DNA of 64,000 nt, from NCBI RefSeq assembly GCF_013403975.1, contig NZ_JABFDH010000003.1, forward strand, positions 186,001 through 250,000, written 5' to 3'. The notes below the pieces were generated by a model. It saw only the letters and a program-made list of their open reading frames with translations, was not told the DNA's origin and searched no databases. Shown here one piece after another: positions 32,597 to 43,470 of the stretch. A program made the translations under genes and the position numbers. Source of the DNA: Winogradskyella ursingii (GTDB taxonomy: Bacteria > Bacteroidota > Bacteroidia > Flavobacteriales > Flavobacteriaceae). The first letter of the stretch is position 1. Each line of letters starts with the position of its first letter.

Positions 32597-35500
32597 TACC
32601 TGTATAATGTAAAATGTCCAACGAATTCTCTGTCTATGTTCGGATCATTTGTTTTCACTACAAACCAATAATCTCCAGTAGGTAGTTCAGTACCGTTATA
32701 CCTGCCATCCCAAACTTCGCCAACTCTATAAGTAGCTACTTTACGACCATACCTATCGAAAATATCGAATGTGAGATTTGGATAATTTTCAGTACAACCA
32801 GGTGCCCAAGTATCAAATTCACCATCACCGTTTGGTGTAAACCAATTTGGAATACAGATATCAATAAACTCCAGTTCTATTTGAGCAGTTGCCATACAGC
32901 CACTACTATCTGTTACTGTGACTTCATATAGTCCAGACTCTGTAATCGTATAGGTAAATACATCACCGAAGTCTTCACCATTCATTGTAAATTGATAATC
33001 ACCAGAACCACCTGAAGCATTAGCTATAAATTGATTCAATTCGCCTTCGGTAAGCGTTAAGGTAACAGGTTCGTATCCTTCAATATCAAATAATTCTGTG
33101 CTTTGGATACAACCGTCGGTATGTCGTACTTCAATATAATGTCCCGTTCCAACTGGTACATTTGTGAAAATATTACTTGCTTGGTATGCACCTCCATTTA
33201 GGGAATAATCAAACTGCGAAAGATCTGTATTACTATCATCAATTGTAACAGTAACCATATTGCCTTGACTATTATTCTCACAAGTATATTCGACAATAAC
33301 CTCTGGGTTAATAATTACGGAATCAGGGAAGGTTATATTCCACTCCGATTCACAACCTTGGGCATCACGGATGTATACAATATGATCTCCACCACCTAAG
33401 TTGGTAAAATCGAAAATTGTTTGTGTTGCCGTACCTGTAGTGTAAGGACCGTCGTAATCATCCAAACTCACACTATACGGTAAGTTTCCACCAGAAATAT
33501 CAATACTGAATTCTCCGTTAGAGTCACCCTCACATACTTCTGGGAAGAGTGAATCGGCAACAATTGTAATTAACACAGGTGTTGGTTCCGAAACGGTTGT
33601 TTGAAAGGTTAAATAACAACCTAATTCATCTTGCACGATGATATCATAATCACCTGGTGCCAAATCTTCAAATAGATTGGTTTCAAAAAATTGATTCAAC
33701 TGTGGAGAAATAGCGTATTTAATAATTCCGGTTCCTCCTGTTGCTGTAATTTCAATAGAACCGTCATCTGTTCCACTACACGTTACATCACTTACAGCTA
33801 AGGCTGCATCCAGTGATGTTGTTGGTTCTGTGATATTAATCACGGCGGTAGTAGTTTCACAATCACCGCTCTCTACACGAACTCTGTAACTTCCGGCAAT
33901 TAATTCCGTAAAGACACCTGGACTACTCTGCACAGCGGAAATCGGGTTCCCAGCTCCATCTAATAAAGTATAAACATAATCTCCTAGACCACCTTGAGCC
34001 ATAGCAACAATTGTTCCTGTATTATCACCAGTACAATTAATCGTTGGATTTGTTGAATCTAAATTAATAGTCAGAGCTGGTAATGGATCAATTGTGATTT
34101 CGTTCGAAACATCTGCAATACAGCCATTAGTATCACGAACAAAATATTGATACGTTCCTGGCGTCACAGAAAACGTTGTTGAAGCCGCAAATGATCCTAA
34201 TGTCGTAGTAAAGGTCTCATCTGTACTATAGGTATATGGTCCTGTCCCTCCATTTGCGCTTAAGGTTAACGTGCCATCGGTTAAACAAGTTGGAGTAGTG
34301 TTCGCAACTAAACTTGCCATTACTTCAGCAGGATTGTCAATAACTATATCCAAAGAGGTCGTACTACAATTAAATCCATCGGTGATTACAACATTGTAAG
34401 TTCCAGCTCCTAAATCTGTAAACACATTTGAAGTTTGAGGTCCTGATGAACTTGTCGTTGGGGAAATTGTATTTAGCGTATAAGTATAGTTACTTCCTTG
34501 TCCACCTGTGACAGCATTAACAGTTATAGTTGCATTTTGGTCGCCAAAACAAGATAATAGCGTAGTGCTTGGGGTAAATGTAGCATCAATAGGAGTAGGC
34601 TCTTCCAAAATAATGGTTTCAGAAACAACACAACCTTGTGCATCTCGTGCATTTACTATGTATGTACCTGCTGATAAATTTGGAAAGGTTCCATTTGCTG
34701 AATAAGCAACGGTAGCATCACCTGTTAATTCGTATTCATAATCACCATATCCACCAGACGCAACTGCTGTAATTGTACCTTGATTGTTATCACAAGTTAC
34801 GTCAGAAGTTTCAGTAGCAATTAAATCTAAAGCTTCAGCCGGAGAAATTATTGTAACGTCAGAAGTAGTTGAACAAAATGGACTTTCTGTTTCCGTAATT
34901 ACTACAGAATACGTTCCAGCAGACATTCCGTTTACAGTTTCTGGATTTACAGCAGTATTTGCATTAATTGGTCCTGAAACTGAAACACCTAAACTATCAA
35001 ACACTTCGTAAGTATAGGCGCCTGAATAATTATTAACTGAAATTTCAAAAGATCCAGAATTATCACCAAAACATGTTACTCCAGTTGGTACTGTTGTAAA
35101 TGTTGGAGGTGTAGCTTCAGGTACAAAAATCTCAACATCCTCTGTGCATGATGTTACTATGTCGCTTACAGTGATTGTATATAATCCTGATGGCACACCC
35201 GAAAATACATTGCCACTTAATGAGGTTGATGCTGGATTCGGAGTTATTGCATATGCATAAGTACCAGAACCTCCTGAGCCGATAACGGTTATTTGACCAT
35301 CATCATTGTTACAAGATGGAATTGAAGTAACCTGAGGTGTTAATTCTAAAGGTGGCTCAATATTTACAGAAACTAAATTGCCACAACCATTAGCATCGTT
35401 AATTTCGATAGTATGTATTCCAGATGAAAGATTTGAAATGGTAAATGGAGCAGTTCCAGACTGAAAAGCACCTCCATCTATACTAAAGGTATATGGTGGT

Positions 35501-38500
35501 ATTCCAGCTGAGGCTAATGACACATCAATTTCAAAATTACCTTCTGTCACAGTACATTGATTGTTTACAGTTGCTGTAATCATAGGTGATGGATCCTCAG
35601 GCAATATTGTTGCGGGACTTGTTACAATACATCCATTAGCATCAAGTACATGAATATAATATGTGCCAGCATCAACATTAAAAACACTATTGGAATTCCA
35701 TGCAGCGTCTGTTGCTAAAGGAGCAGTTGCTGATGTGGTAATTTGATATTCATAAGGAGAAGTACCGTTTTGTCCAATCGCTGAAATCACGCCAGAATTA
35801 GGGTTACAATTCGCATTTTGATCTACAAAAACATTCAAATCCAAAGGCACTGCAGATTCTGAAATTTCAAAAATTGCGGATGCAGATTGACAACCGTTGA
35901 ATGACCCTGTTCCGTTTTCAGTGAATACAATATAATACTGTCCAGGTGACAACGTGCCAGGCGTTGGAGTTGTTACTGTTTCTGGAGTACCGAATGTTAC
36001 TGGTAAATTGGTTGGCCCATCAACTAAAGTATTGTCAAAAGCGGTGTAAATAGCATAATCTACAGATGCTGTAGTGTTATCAAAATTATCAATTGTAAAA
36101 GTAACACTACCATTGGCTTCACCAACACAAGCTACGTTGTTTGGAACTACCGATGATGTTAATGGTGATGCTGGATCTATTGGTGCATCTGCAGATTTCA
36201 CAAAGTAACAATCAGTCACCAAATCATGAACCACAAATGTGTAAATCACACCAGGAATTAAATTTGAAAATGTTCTTGTATCACCACCAGGCACGTCCGG
36301 TGCAAAATAAGTCGATGTATAAGGAATTGAGTTGAATTCTAAAATTCCAAATTCGTAACTACCACTTCCAACAGCAGATATTGCAGTAACTACAGCTGTT
36401 CCACCAGAAACACAGTCAGGTACTGTGGTTGAAATGTTGATATCCAAATCCGATGGAGGAGAAGCAATAACAATTTGCTGAGAAAGACTACAGCCATTAT
36501 CATCAACTACATTTATTGTGTAAGTTCCAAAATCAATAATATTGAAGGTGTGATCTTCATTTGACGTTGCAGAATATGGGTTTCCTGGGATGACATCACC
36601 AAAATTATTTGAAATATAATACGTGAAAGGTGCCGTACCTCCTGAAACGTTCTCAACAGTAATTGATCCTAAGGAAGATCCTCCAGGATTATTACAGGTA
36701 ATATCTACTTTGCTTAAATCAAAATCAATAGCATTGGGTTCATTGATTACCACAGTATCCGTTGCTGTACAAAAATTAGCATCTGTTAATGTAATGGTAT
36801 ATGCTCCTGCAGTTAAACCGGAAGTTTGTGTTCCATAATCAGTGCCAGTGGTGTCATTATTTACGTTGATAATATATGGTGGAGTGCCAAAAGCTGTATC
36901 AATTGTAATATCAATTGCACCATTGGCCTCTCCATTACAAAGAATAGGTTGAGTTTGTGTAATAATATCAAATTCAGGTGGAGTAATAGGATTTACAGTA
37001 ACTATATTAGACTCTACAGTACAACCATTACCATCTGTAATTTCAAATTGGTAAGTTCCAGCAGACGCTGTGGTATAAGTAAATGCTGAACCAGTTGCTC
37101 CTAAATTTGTATAAGCACCACCATTTATTGAAACCGCATATGTAAATGAAGCTGTGCCCGAGATCGTTCCCGAAATAACAGCATCAGGTGTTGCAGTACA
37201 ATCCAAGCCTTCAGTAAGTAGAATATCTACCGTAGTAACTGGTAGTGGATCTACGGTGTAAGATTCACTATAAACACAGTTGTTTTCATCTCTTACTTGA
37301 AAGGTGTATGTTCCTGGATCTAATCCAGCAAAAACATTTGAAGTTTGATAAGCTGTTGCAGCACTAGCAGGTGCTATAATTTGATATTCAAGTGTACCGG
37401 TTCCACCAGTGGTCCCTGTGACAGTAATGGCTGTGGTATTTGCGGCACAATCTATCGGAGTATTATCAAACATTAAATCCGTGGGTGGATTAAGTGCTTC
37501 AATTGTAATGTCATTAGTTATAAACGTACAGTTATTAGCATCGCTAATTGTGACCGTATATGTGCCTTGGCTTAATCCAGTAAAAGTGTTCCCACTTTGA
37601 AAATTTACCCCATCAATACTGTACATATATGGAGCATCTCCACCTGTAACTCCTGTAATGGTAATTGTTCCAGTATCCGTACAGGTAAAAGGAGCAGATA
37701 ATTCGGCCGTTCCAGAAATAGCATCATTTTCAATAATAGTTACAGTTTGAGGATTTGTCTCACAAACTGAAGGACCAGACGTATATTGAACTACTACATC
37801 GTAATTTCCAGCCGTTAATCCCGTGAAAACTGATGAATTCACAAAAGTTACTCCTCCATCAATACTATACTGAACAGAGTTCCCGTTCGGGTTAGTCACA
37901 TCTATTTCAATAGTTCCTGTATTACCTGAGCCACTACAAAGAATGTCTGTTGTATTTATATTGAAATCTGGTTCAGGAATTTGACCAACATTAATAGTTG
38001 TACTTGCACTACAGTTATTAGAATCAATAACAGTGATATTATAAGTCCCTGCAGATGTCACAACGATTTCAGGAACGGTTTGAAACACCGTTGTGCTGTT
38101 TACAAAATAAAAGTAGGGAGGTGTTCCACCTTCAGCGTATACTGTGATTTCCCCATCTGTACATGTTAATGGTGCAGTCAATGCGGCAGAAACCGTTAGT
38201 AAAGGAGGCTCAACTATTGTAATATCTTCAGAAAATAAACAGCCGTTTTCAGTTTCTATAGTTGCTGTATATGTCCCTGGGTTTAAATTGTCGAATACAT
38301 GTGTATTTGATGTAACTGGCCCAACACTGTTGACTAAAGTCGCACCATTAAATAATGAAAACTCATATTGAGGATCAACATCATTTGCTGCTAATTGAAT
38401 ACTTCCCAATTCACCATAACATAATGGTTGTGTTACTGTTGCAGATGCCGTAAAATCCCGTTCTCTAATCTGAACGTCAGGCACTGTAAATACACAAGGA

Positions 38501-40818
38501 TTGGTTGGGATCCCAACCTGTCTGATATATACGGTATAAGTTCCAGCTGTATTTACAGTAAATAAATTGCTAGCTTGATAATTGGTACCATCTATACTGT
38601 ATTCATAACCAGTCGGTACATCATTTACGGTGATGCTTCCAGGCGTTGTACAGATTATATCCGTCGCATCAACTGAAGCATTTAACACATTTTGATAAAC
38701 GTTAAAATAAAACTGAACAAAGCAGCCTCCAGGATAGTTAATTGTTAATCTAAATTGTCCCGAAGTGTTCGCAAGAAAGTTAGGTCCAGTTGCAACTTCG
38801 TTCCAAGTACAAGCTGCATCTTCATTAGCACAATCTTGATTTGCGACAGCAGTACAACTCGATTCATCCAATTGTTCCCAAATAATTGATGTTGAATCTG
38901 AAATATTGGTTTCAATAAATCTTGAATCGTTTGCTCCACATAAAAATATGTTTGGCAGCAACTTACCATCGTTAGGACAAGTCACAACCTCATCTGCATA
39001 GGGAATTACTGGATTTTCTATATCGCCACCAAAGAGTTGAACATTGTATTGTTGCTCAATCGATTGGCAAGGAGCAATTGCAGTATTGAAAGAATAGTAG
39101 GTACCAGTCTCTGTAACCGTAATTGTTTGGGTTGTTCCAATAACAGGAGTTCCTGTTGGGCTAGTAGACCATGAGTAGGTATCATAGCCGTCAGCGGCTG
39201 TCAGCTGCAAACTTTCTCCACAAAGTATTTCTTCTTGAATAAATGTACAATCCAAATCGGCTAAAAAGTTAGTAGCTTGTGGTGTTAACAAACAACCAGT
39301 GTTACTGCTTAAACTAGGGTCATCAGTTACTGTAAAAGTTGGATTAAAAAATCCATTATACGAAGCAAAAGCCTGATTGGTAACAATATTAGAACAAGCA
39401 TCTGCTAATTGATTACATTCATCTACAACCTGAACTTCAATTCTAATTTCATAGACAGGATCATTTTCCTCGACTAAATAATCTTCAATTGAAAATATAA
39501 TTTCTCTAGTAGCAGGATTATAACTTTGAACCGTGACACCAGGTGGCAAAACAAGATCAGTAGGATAATTAAAAATAATGTTAATCGGTAACACATCTCT
39601 GATTTGAAAATTGGTAGCATTGTCATTTCCTGTATTCTGAAATCCAATTACATAGTTTAAAGACGCTCCTAAACCAACCAATTCACCACCTATATCATTA
39701 CCTGCATCATCTTCAACAATTTTAGTAAGCACAATATCCGGCTCAATAATTTCAACCGCAAAAACAAATAGGTATGGAAAATAAGTATCTCCACTTGTGT
39801 CTAATGTTACAGTTGCAGATGTAGCATCATTTGCAATTAATGTATTTCCTGGATTGGGTACCGCTATCACACCAGTGTCAAAACCTAATGTATTTGAACT
39901 ATTAGGAACCCTATTGTTAACTGGAGTCGCATCCAAACGTGTCACAGAGCTATTAAAGAAGTTAGTTTCTGGGCGGTCTGCTGTCGACAAGGGTGTGCCA
40001 TTTAACAATAAACGATCACCTAAAATAGGACTATCACCTTCTAAAGTTGCAAATGCAAAATTTGCACGAACAGGAGCAGGAGCAGGGACTGTTCTAAAAC
40101 CACTAACCGGAATATCCAGTGAAGGATTTGCACCTGGTACACTAATGGCACTAAAACCATCAAAACTTGTAATGGATTTACCTGGCAGTGTTGGGTCTTC
40201 ATAAACAATAAACAAAGACCATCCAGCAGATTGCCCTGTGCCATTATATGGATTAAAGGTATCTGTTTGGCCAAGCGCAGAAGATACATTTGCCACAGTA
40301 TAGGTACCTAAATCTGCACCACTACCAAAAGCAGTTACAATATTTGTGACATCTGCAAAACACGCATACGAAAAACTGTCTCCGCCATCTACAGTTGTGC
40401 CGTTAGCATCATAAATAATAGTACCTGTTATATCATTATAACCTCCACTAGGACCTTTAAGTTTTACTTCGGTAATTGGATCACCTCCTGGATTTACGGC
40501 TCCCCAATATAATCCAGCATATATAATACGATAGCAATTGGGGTTTGGAATTTCTAAATCTGCACTAGAGGATGAGAATGTCGAAGCGTCTCCATCAATG
40601 TCTATATATTGCATATCTACATTATGGTTATAAACCGTACCGTCGTTAAACGCATTATTGTCTGGTCCTAAAATATTGTTTCCAATTAGAACAATATCTC
40701 CTTTGAGATCTTGATTAAAACGTGGAGTAAAAGGTTCGTAGTTTTGCGCAAATGTATTCACCCCAAATAGCAAAAATGTGAATACAATTACAAGTTTTGA
40801 AAAAGTAGGTTTTTTCAT
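32596..40818 (-). CDS. Giant SprB-repeat adhesin with type B (gliding-associated) sorting domain
   Basis: A 2740-residue surface protein. Signal peptide about 1-24; an N-terminal beta domain about 30-355; a DUF11-like domain about 358-520; a PKD-like segment about 528-600; then about 23 SprB-like repeats between roughly 713 and 2650. Each repeat ends with a Gly-Thr-Tyr-x-(Val/Ile) ... Asp-x-Asn-x-Cys pattern. The type B sorting domain (about 2655-2740) begins with Trp-Phe-Thr-Pro-Asn-Gly-Asp-Gly and ends Phe-Thr-Leu-Tyr-Arg. SprB is the mobile adhesin of gliding Flavobacterium; this protein is of the same kind but has its own N domain. It overlaps the PorP/SprF gene by one base. Part of a five-gene run with a shared promoter upstream of 46322. 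Confidence 0.95.
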   Translation of the reverse strand: MKKPTFSKLVIVFTFLLFGVNTFAQNYEPFTPRFNQDLKGDIVLIGNNILGPDNNAFNDGTVYNHNVDMQYIDIDGDASTFSSSSADLEIPNPNCYRIIYAGLYWGAVNPGGDPITEVKLKGPSGGYNDITGTIIYDANGTTVDGGDSFSYACFADVTNIVTAFGSGADLGTYTVANVSSALGQTDTFNPYNGTGQSAGWSLFIVYEDPTLPGKSITSFDGFSAISVPGANPSLDIPVSGFRTVPAPAPVRANFAFATLEGDSPILGDRLLLNGTPLSTADRPETNFFNSSVTRLDATPVNNRVPNSSNTLGFDTGVIAVPNPGNTLIANDATSATVTLDTSGDTYFPYLFVFAVEIIEPDIVLTKIVEDDAGNDIGGELVGLGASLNYVIGFQNTGNDNATNFQIRDVLPINIIFNYPTDLVLPPGVTVQSYNPATREIIFSIEDYLVEENDPVYEIRIEVQVVDECNQLADACSNIVTNQAFASYNGFFNPTFTVTDDPSLSSNTGCLLTPQATNFLADLDCTFIQEEILCGESLQLTAADGYDTYSWSTSPTGTPVIGTTQTITVTETGTYYSFNTAIAPCQSIEQQYNVQLFGGDIENPVIPYADEVVTCPNDGKLLPNIFLCGANDSRFIETNISDSTSIIWEQLDESSCTAVANQDCANEDAACTWNEVATGPNFLANTSGQFRLTINYPGGCFVQFYFNVYQNVLNASVDATDIICTTPGSITVNDVPTGYEYSIDGTNYQASNLFTVNTAGTYTVYIRQVGIPTNPCVFTVPDVQIRERDFTASATVTQPLCYGELGSIQLAANDVDPQYEFSLFNGATLVNSVGPVTSNTHVFDNLNPGTYTATIETENGCLFSEDITIVEPPLLTVSAALTAPLTCTDGEITVYAEGGTPPYFYFVNSTTVFQTVPEIVVTSAGTYNITVIDSNNCSASTTINVGQIPEPDFNINTTDILCSGSGNTGTIEIDVTNPNGNSVQYSIDGGVTFVNSSVFTGLTAGNYDVVVQYTSGPSVCETNPQTVTIIENDAISGTAELSAPFTCTDTGTITITGVTGGDAPYMYSIDGVNFQSGNTFTGLSQGTYTVTISDANNCTFITNDITIEALNPPTDLMFDNTPIDCAANTTAITVTGTTGGTGTLEYQIIAPASAATAYQTSNVFAGLDPGTYTFQVRDENNCVYSESYTVDPLPVTTVDILLTEGLDCTATPDAVISGTISGTASFTYAVSINGGAYTNLGATGSAFTYTTASAGTYQFEITDGNGCTVESNIVTVNPITPPEFDIITQTQPILCNGEANGAIDITIDTAFGTPPYIINVNNDTTGTDYGTQTSGLTAGAYTITLTDANFCTATDTVVINEPNAIDFDLSKVDITCNNPGGSSLGSITVENVSGGTAPFTYYISNNFGDVIPGNPYSATSNEDHTFNIIDFGTYTINVVDDNGCSLSQQIVIASPPSDLDINISTTVPDCVSGGTAVVTAISAVGSGSYEFGILEFNSIPYTSTYFAPDVPGGDTRTFSNLIPGVIYTFVVHDLVTDCYFVKSADAPIDPASPLTSSVVPNNVACVGEANGSVTFTIDNFDNTTASVDYAIYTAFDNTLVDGPTNLPVTFGTPETVTTPTPGTLSPGQYYIVFTENGTGSFNGCQSASAIFEISESAVPLDLNVFVDQNANCNPNSGVISAIGQNGTSPYEYQITTSATAPLATDAAWNSNSVFNVDAGTYYIHVLDANGCIVTSPATILPEDPSPMITATVNNQCTVTEGNFEIDVSLASAGIPPYTFSIDGGAFQSGTAPFTISNLSSGIHTIEINDANGCGNLVSVNIEPPLELTPQVTSIPSCNNDDGQITVIGSGGSGTYAYAITPNPASTSLSGNVFSGVPSGLYTITVSDIVTSCTEDVEIFVPEATPPTFTTVPTGVTCFGDNSGSFEISVNNYSGAYTYEVFDSLGVSVSGPINANTAVNPETVNGMSAGTYSVVITETESPFCSTTSDVTIISPAEALDLIATETSDVTCDNNQGTITAVASGGYGDYEYELTGDATVAYSANGTFPNLSAGTYIVNARDAQGCVVSETIILEEPTPIDATFTPSTTLLSCFGDQNATITVNAVTGGQGSNYTYTLNTISPTTSSSGPQTSNVFTDLGAGTYNVVITDGFNCSTTSLDIVIDNPAEVMASLVANTTPTCLTDGTLTLSANGGTGPYTYSTDETFTTTLGSFAASTTFSVTPGTYQYFVRDTNGCIADVSNEITIDPLPALTINLDSTNPTINCTGDNTGTIVAMAQGGLGDYVYTLLDGAGNPISAVQSSPGVFTELIAGSYRVRVESGDCETTTAVINITEPTTSLDAALAVSDVTCSGTDDGSIEITATGGTGIIKYAISPQLNQFFETNLFEDLAPGDYDIIVQDELGCYLTFQTTVSEPTPVLITIVADSLFPEVCEGDSNGEFSIDISGGNLPYSVSLDDYDGPYTTGTATQTIFDFTNLGGGDHIVYIRDAQGCESEWNITFPDSVIINPEVIVEYTCENNSQGNMVTVTIDDSNTDLSQFDYSLNGGAYQASNIFTNVPVGTGHYIEVRHTDGCIQSTELFDIEGYEPVTLTLTEGELNQFIANASGGSGDYQFTMNGEDFGDVFTYTITESGLYEVTVTDSSGCMATAQIELEFIDICIPNWFTPNGDGEFDTWAPGCTENYPNLTFDIFDRYGRKVATYRVGEVWDGRYNGTELPTGDYWFVVKTNDPNIDREFVGHFTLYR

Positions 40819-40889
40819 GGTTTGGTTTTTTTTGTTCTATTCTTTCAAGGGGCATATCGAGAAAAGAACTGGTGCTTAACTATTTATTC

Positions 40890-43469
40890 TTAATTTTCTA
40901 TTTTTATTAATGACATATTTACATTATACGGTCTGTTTCCTTTAGTTTTCATTCCTTCAGTTGCGGCTCCAATACTGTCAAACTTATCATAATAGATATA
41001 ATAATTGCTAGTATTAACATCATAAAAGAAATCTACATTATTACGCCCAGAAGCAATGACTTTCTTAAGAAATTCATCCCTTTTTGCTAGATCGTTATGA
41101 ACAGCAATCACAAGGAAATAACCATCTTCGACATTGTTTACATTCTTTAATATCTTAATATTTTCACTCTGTTTTTCACCAAAGTCAAAATCAGAAGCTT
41201 TGAATGGTGTGCTTGTTAGAGCCGTGTTCTCCTTTAAACTTTTTAAGACTGCCCTGTCCTGAGTATATCGCTTTTCTTCATTATCAAATGCCGCACGCTT
41301 AATTCTTCTTCTTCTCTCAAATTCTGTTGCTACTCTAATAGTTTCAAGTTGTGCATCTAAACTTGCTTTAGTCTGGATTGCTTTTAGTTGTTCTGCCGTT
41401 AATCTTTTAATTTCTTTTTTATAATAGAGCATAACCACATCGTTGGTCAATGTATCGGCTTGGTAATTGTCTTCATATAAAGATTTAAGTTCTTCGATTT
41501 TTTGATTTCTATCTTCAATTATTTTGTCCAAATCTGCTTTTATAGCTTTTAGTTCATTGTTTTCGGCTGTAATACTTTTAAATGGTTTTGGAGCGACAGC
41601 AATACCTTTTTCGCTTAAATCATTTTCTTCTTTTAAATCCCTAAGCGTTTGGTCTTTAGATATTACAACTTCATTTAATCTTTGAAGTAATATATTCTGC
41701 TCGGCTTCCGACTGTTTGGCTTGTTGGTCTAAACTATATAACGCTTTGCCAACAGCATCTTGCGGATTAGAAATTAATTCTTGTTCGGCTAATTTGTCGA
41801 TTTCTAATTGCGCTTGCCCCTCCGCTTCTTCTTTTACTTTTCTTTCTTCTTCTAGGATGGCTTGTTGTTGTGCTAATGCATTCGCTTTTTCTTCGGCATC
41901 AATTTTAGCTTGCTCTTCCAATACTAACTTAGCAGCAATTTCAGTTTGCTTTTGTTCTTCTAAAAGTTTAGCATCAGCTTCCTCTATTGCTTTCTGTTCT
42001 TGTTCAGCTTTTAACTGTGCCTCTGCCAATTCTTTAGCTTTCTGCTCTTCCAATAATTTTGCTTGTGCTTCAGCTGCAGCTTGTTTTTTTGCATCTTCTT
42101 GCTGTTGCTTTTCAATTGCTATAGCTTCGGCCTCTTCTTTAGCTTTTTGTTCGGCTAATAATTTGGCTTTTGCTTCAGCGTCTTTCTGTTCTTGGGCTTT
42201 TTGAGCTGCTATCGTAGCACGAGCTTTTTGTTTGGCGGTTTCAACTCTTTGAGCTTCTACTTGAGCTGCCAATCTTTCTTTTTCGTCTGCTTCCTCTTTT
42301 GCCTTTTGTTCAGCAGCTATTCTAGCTATTTCTTCAGCTTCAATTTGGGCTTTAGCTATTTTTTCAGCTTCCAATTTTTTTAATGCTTCTCCAGACTGAT
42401 TCGTTTTATCCTCTTCATTAGCTTCTTTATTCGTGTCTCTTGAGGCAACTGTTGTAGTGTTATTTTTTCTATTTGAATTTCTCCTTCTGGAAGATGCTCT
42501 TCGTGGCTTCATTCCTGAGAAGATTCCTGCTACTTCTTCCTCATTACTATAATCAAAATTTCTATTGTTTTGGAACCTATACGCCAAGGATATCTCATGG
42601 GAAGGGCCAAAAACATTTAAGTCTCCTAATGGTGTTTCGTAATTATACTCAAGTGCAATAGAATTAGTAATGTTAAGCCCAACACCTCCAGATGCACCAA
42701 ATACTGTATTGAAGCCCAATTGAGCCCAAATACCTTTTGGCACAGTTACCATTGCCATGGCAGAAATAATGGTTTCGTCTGTTTTGAACTCTGATCGCAA
42801 CAATCCTGAAAACTTACTCTCATCGAAAAAACCTCTACTATTTATAAAGCCAGTATACATGATATGACCTTGAATACCCTGTTCTGGATTTTCTTCTATT
42901 AGTTTTGAGGTATTAAAATTGTATGTGACTAGGTTATTTATAGACACCCCAAAATCGAAAAAATCTGTTCCATAATTTATACCAGGATTTACCGTCATCA
43001 AAAAGTTAGATGGTACGTTTTGTAACGATGGGTCTTCAAAATTAGTTACAGTTTTAGAAGTATTAATACCACTACTGTAGGCAGCCATGTTAAGACCAAA
43101 GGTTAGATTGCTAAATCGTGATAATTGTGCATTGTATGCAAAATTGAAAACACCGCCAAAGGTGGTCAGCACGCCATAATTTTGTTGAAAAAAGCCAACA
43201 CCAGCTCCAATATTTTCACCAAATCTACCAGCAAAACTGGCTAAATAAGTTTCAGGAGCATTATCAAACTGTACCCATTCTCTTTTGTTGGTAATAGATA
43301 TATATTTGGTCTGTTCCCTTACAAAACTAAATGTTGGATTCATCACAAATCGATTAAGCGTTAACGAGTTTCTAACTGGAATACTAAGCGCAACCACACC
43401 ATCATCTTCTTGAGTTTGGAGCATCTGTGTAACACAGAGAAAGATTAGTATGGTTAGCGTTATTTTCAC
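40890..43469 (-). CDS. PorP/SprF-family protein with coiled coil and SPOR-like C-terminus
   Basis: An 859-residue protein, starting with GTG just 1 nt after the stop of the upstream gene; the signal peptide from that GTG is good. Residues about 30-300 are a PorP/SprF barrel. A very long Ala/Glu/Lys/Gln coiled coil covers about 361-560, with more helix to about 770. The last 80 residues (about 780-859) look like a SPOR domain, which binds denuded peptidoglycan. So one protein could anchor an outer-membrane T9SS partner to the cell wall through a periplasmic arm. Located between a type B cargo gene and the adhesin, whose export it probably supports. The SPOR call is less sure than the rest. Confidence 0.85.
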   Translation of the reverse strand: MKITLTILIFLCVTQMLQTQEDDGVVALSIPVRNSLTLNRFVMNPTFSFVREQTKYISITNKREWVQFDNAPETYLASFAGRFGENIGAGVGFFQQNYGVLTTFGGVFNFAYNAQLSRFSNLTFGLNMAAYSSGINTSKTVTNFEDPSLQNVPSNFLMTVNPGINYGTDFFDFGVSINNLVTYNFNTSKLIEENPEQGIQGHIMYTGFINSRGFFDESKFSGLLRSEFKTDETIISAMAMVTVPKGIWAQLGFNTVFGASGGVGLNITNSIALEYNYETPLGDLNVFGPSHEISLAYRFQNNRNFDYSNEEEVAGIFSGMKPRRASSRRRNSNRKNNTTTVASRDTNKEANEEDKTNQSGEALKKLEAEKIAKAQIEAEEIARIAAEQKAKEEADEKERLAAQVEAQRVETAKQKARATIAAQKAQEQKDAEAKAKLLAEQKAKEEAEAIAIEKQQQEDAKKQAAAEAQAKLLEEQKAKELAEAQLKAEQEQKAIEEADAKLLEEQKQTEIAAKLVLEEQAKIDAEEKANALAQQQAILEEERKVKEEAEGQAQLEIDKLAEQELISNPQDAVGKALYSLDQQAKQSEAEQNILLQRLNEVVISKDQTLRDLKEENDLSEKGIAVAPKPFKSITAENNELKAIKADLDKIIEDRNQKIEELKSLYEDNYQADTLTNDVVMLYYKKEIKRLTAEQLKAIQTKASLDAQLETIRVATEFERRRRIKRAAFDNEEKRYTQDRAVLKSLKENTALTSTPFKASDFDFGEKQSENIKILKNVNNVEDGYFLVIAVHNDLAKRDEFLKKVIASGRNNVDFFYDVNTSNYYIYYDKFDSIGAATEGMKTKGNRPYNVNMSLIKIEN

Positions 43470-43470
43470 T

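Noticed and set aside
32596..40818. Possible recombination hot spot or phase-variable repeat DNA in the adhesin
   Set aside because: The SprB-like repeats are similar as protein but divergent as DNA; no homopolymer or perfect tandem repeats were seen.
41716..42204. 162-residue + strand frame rich in Ser and Cys
   Set aside because: It is the reverse of the Ala/Glu/Lys coiled coil of the 859-residue protein; its composition is the mirror of GCT/GAA/AAA codons.
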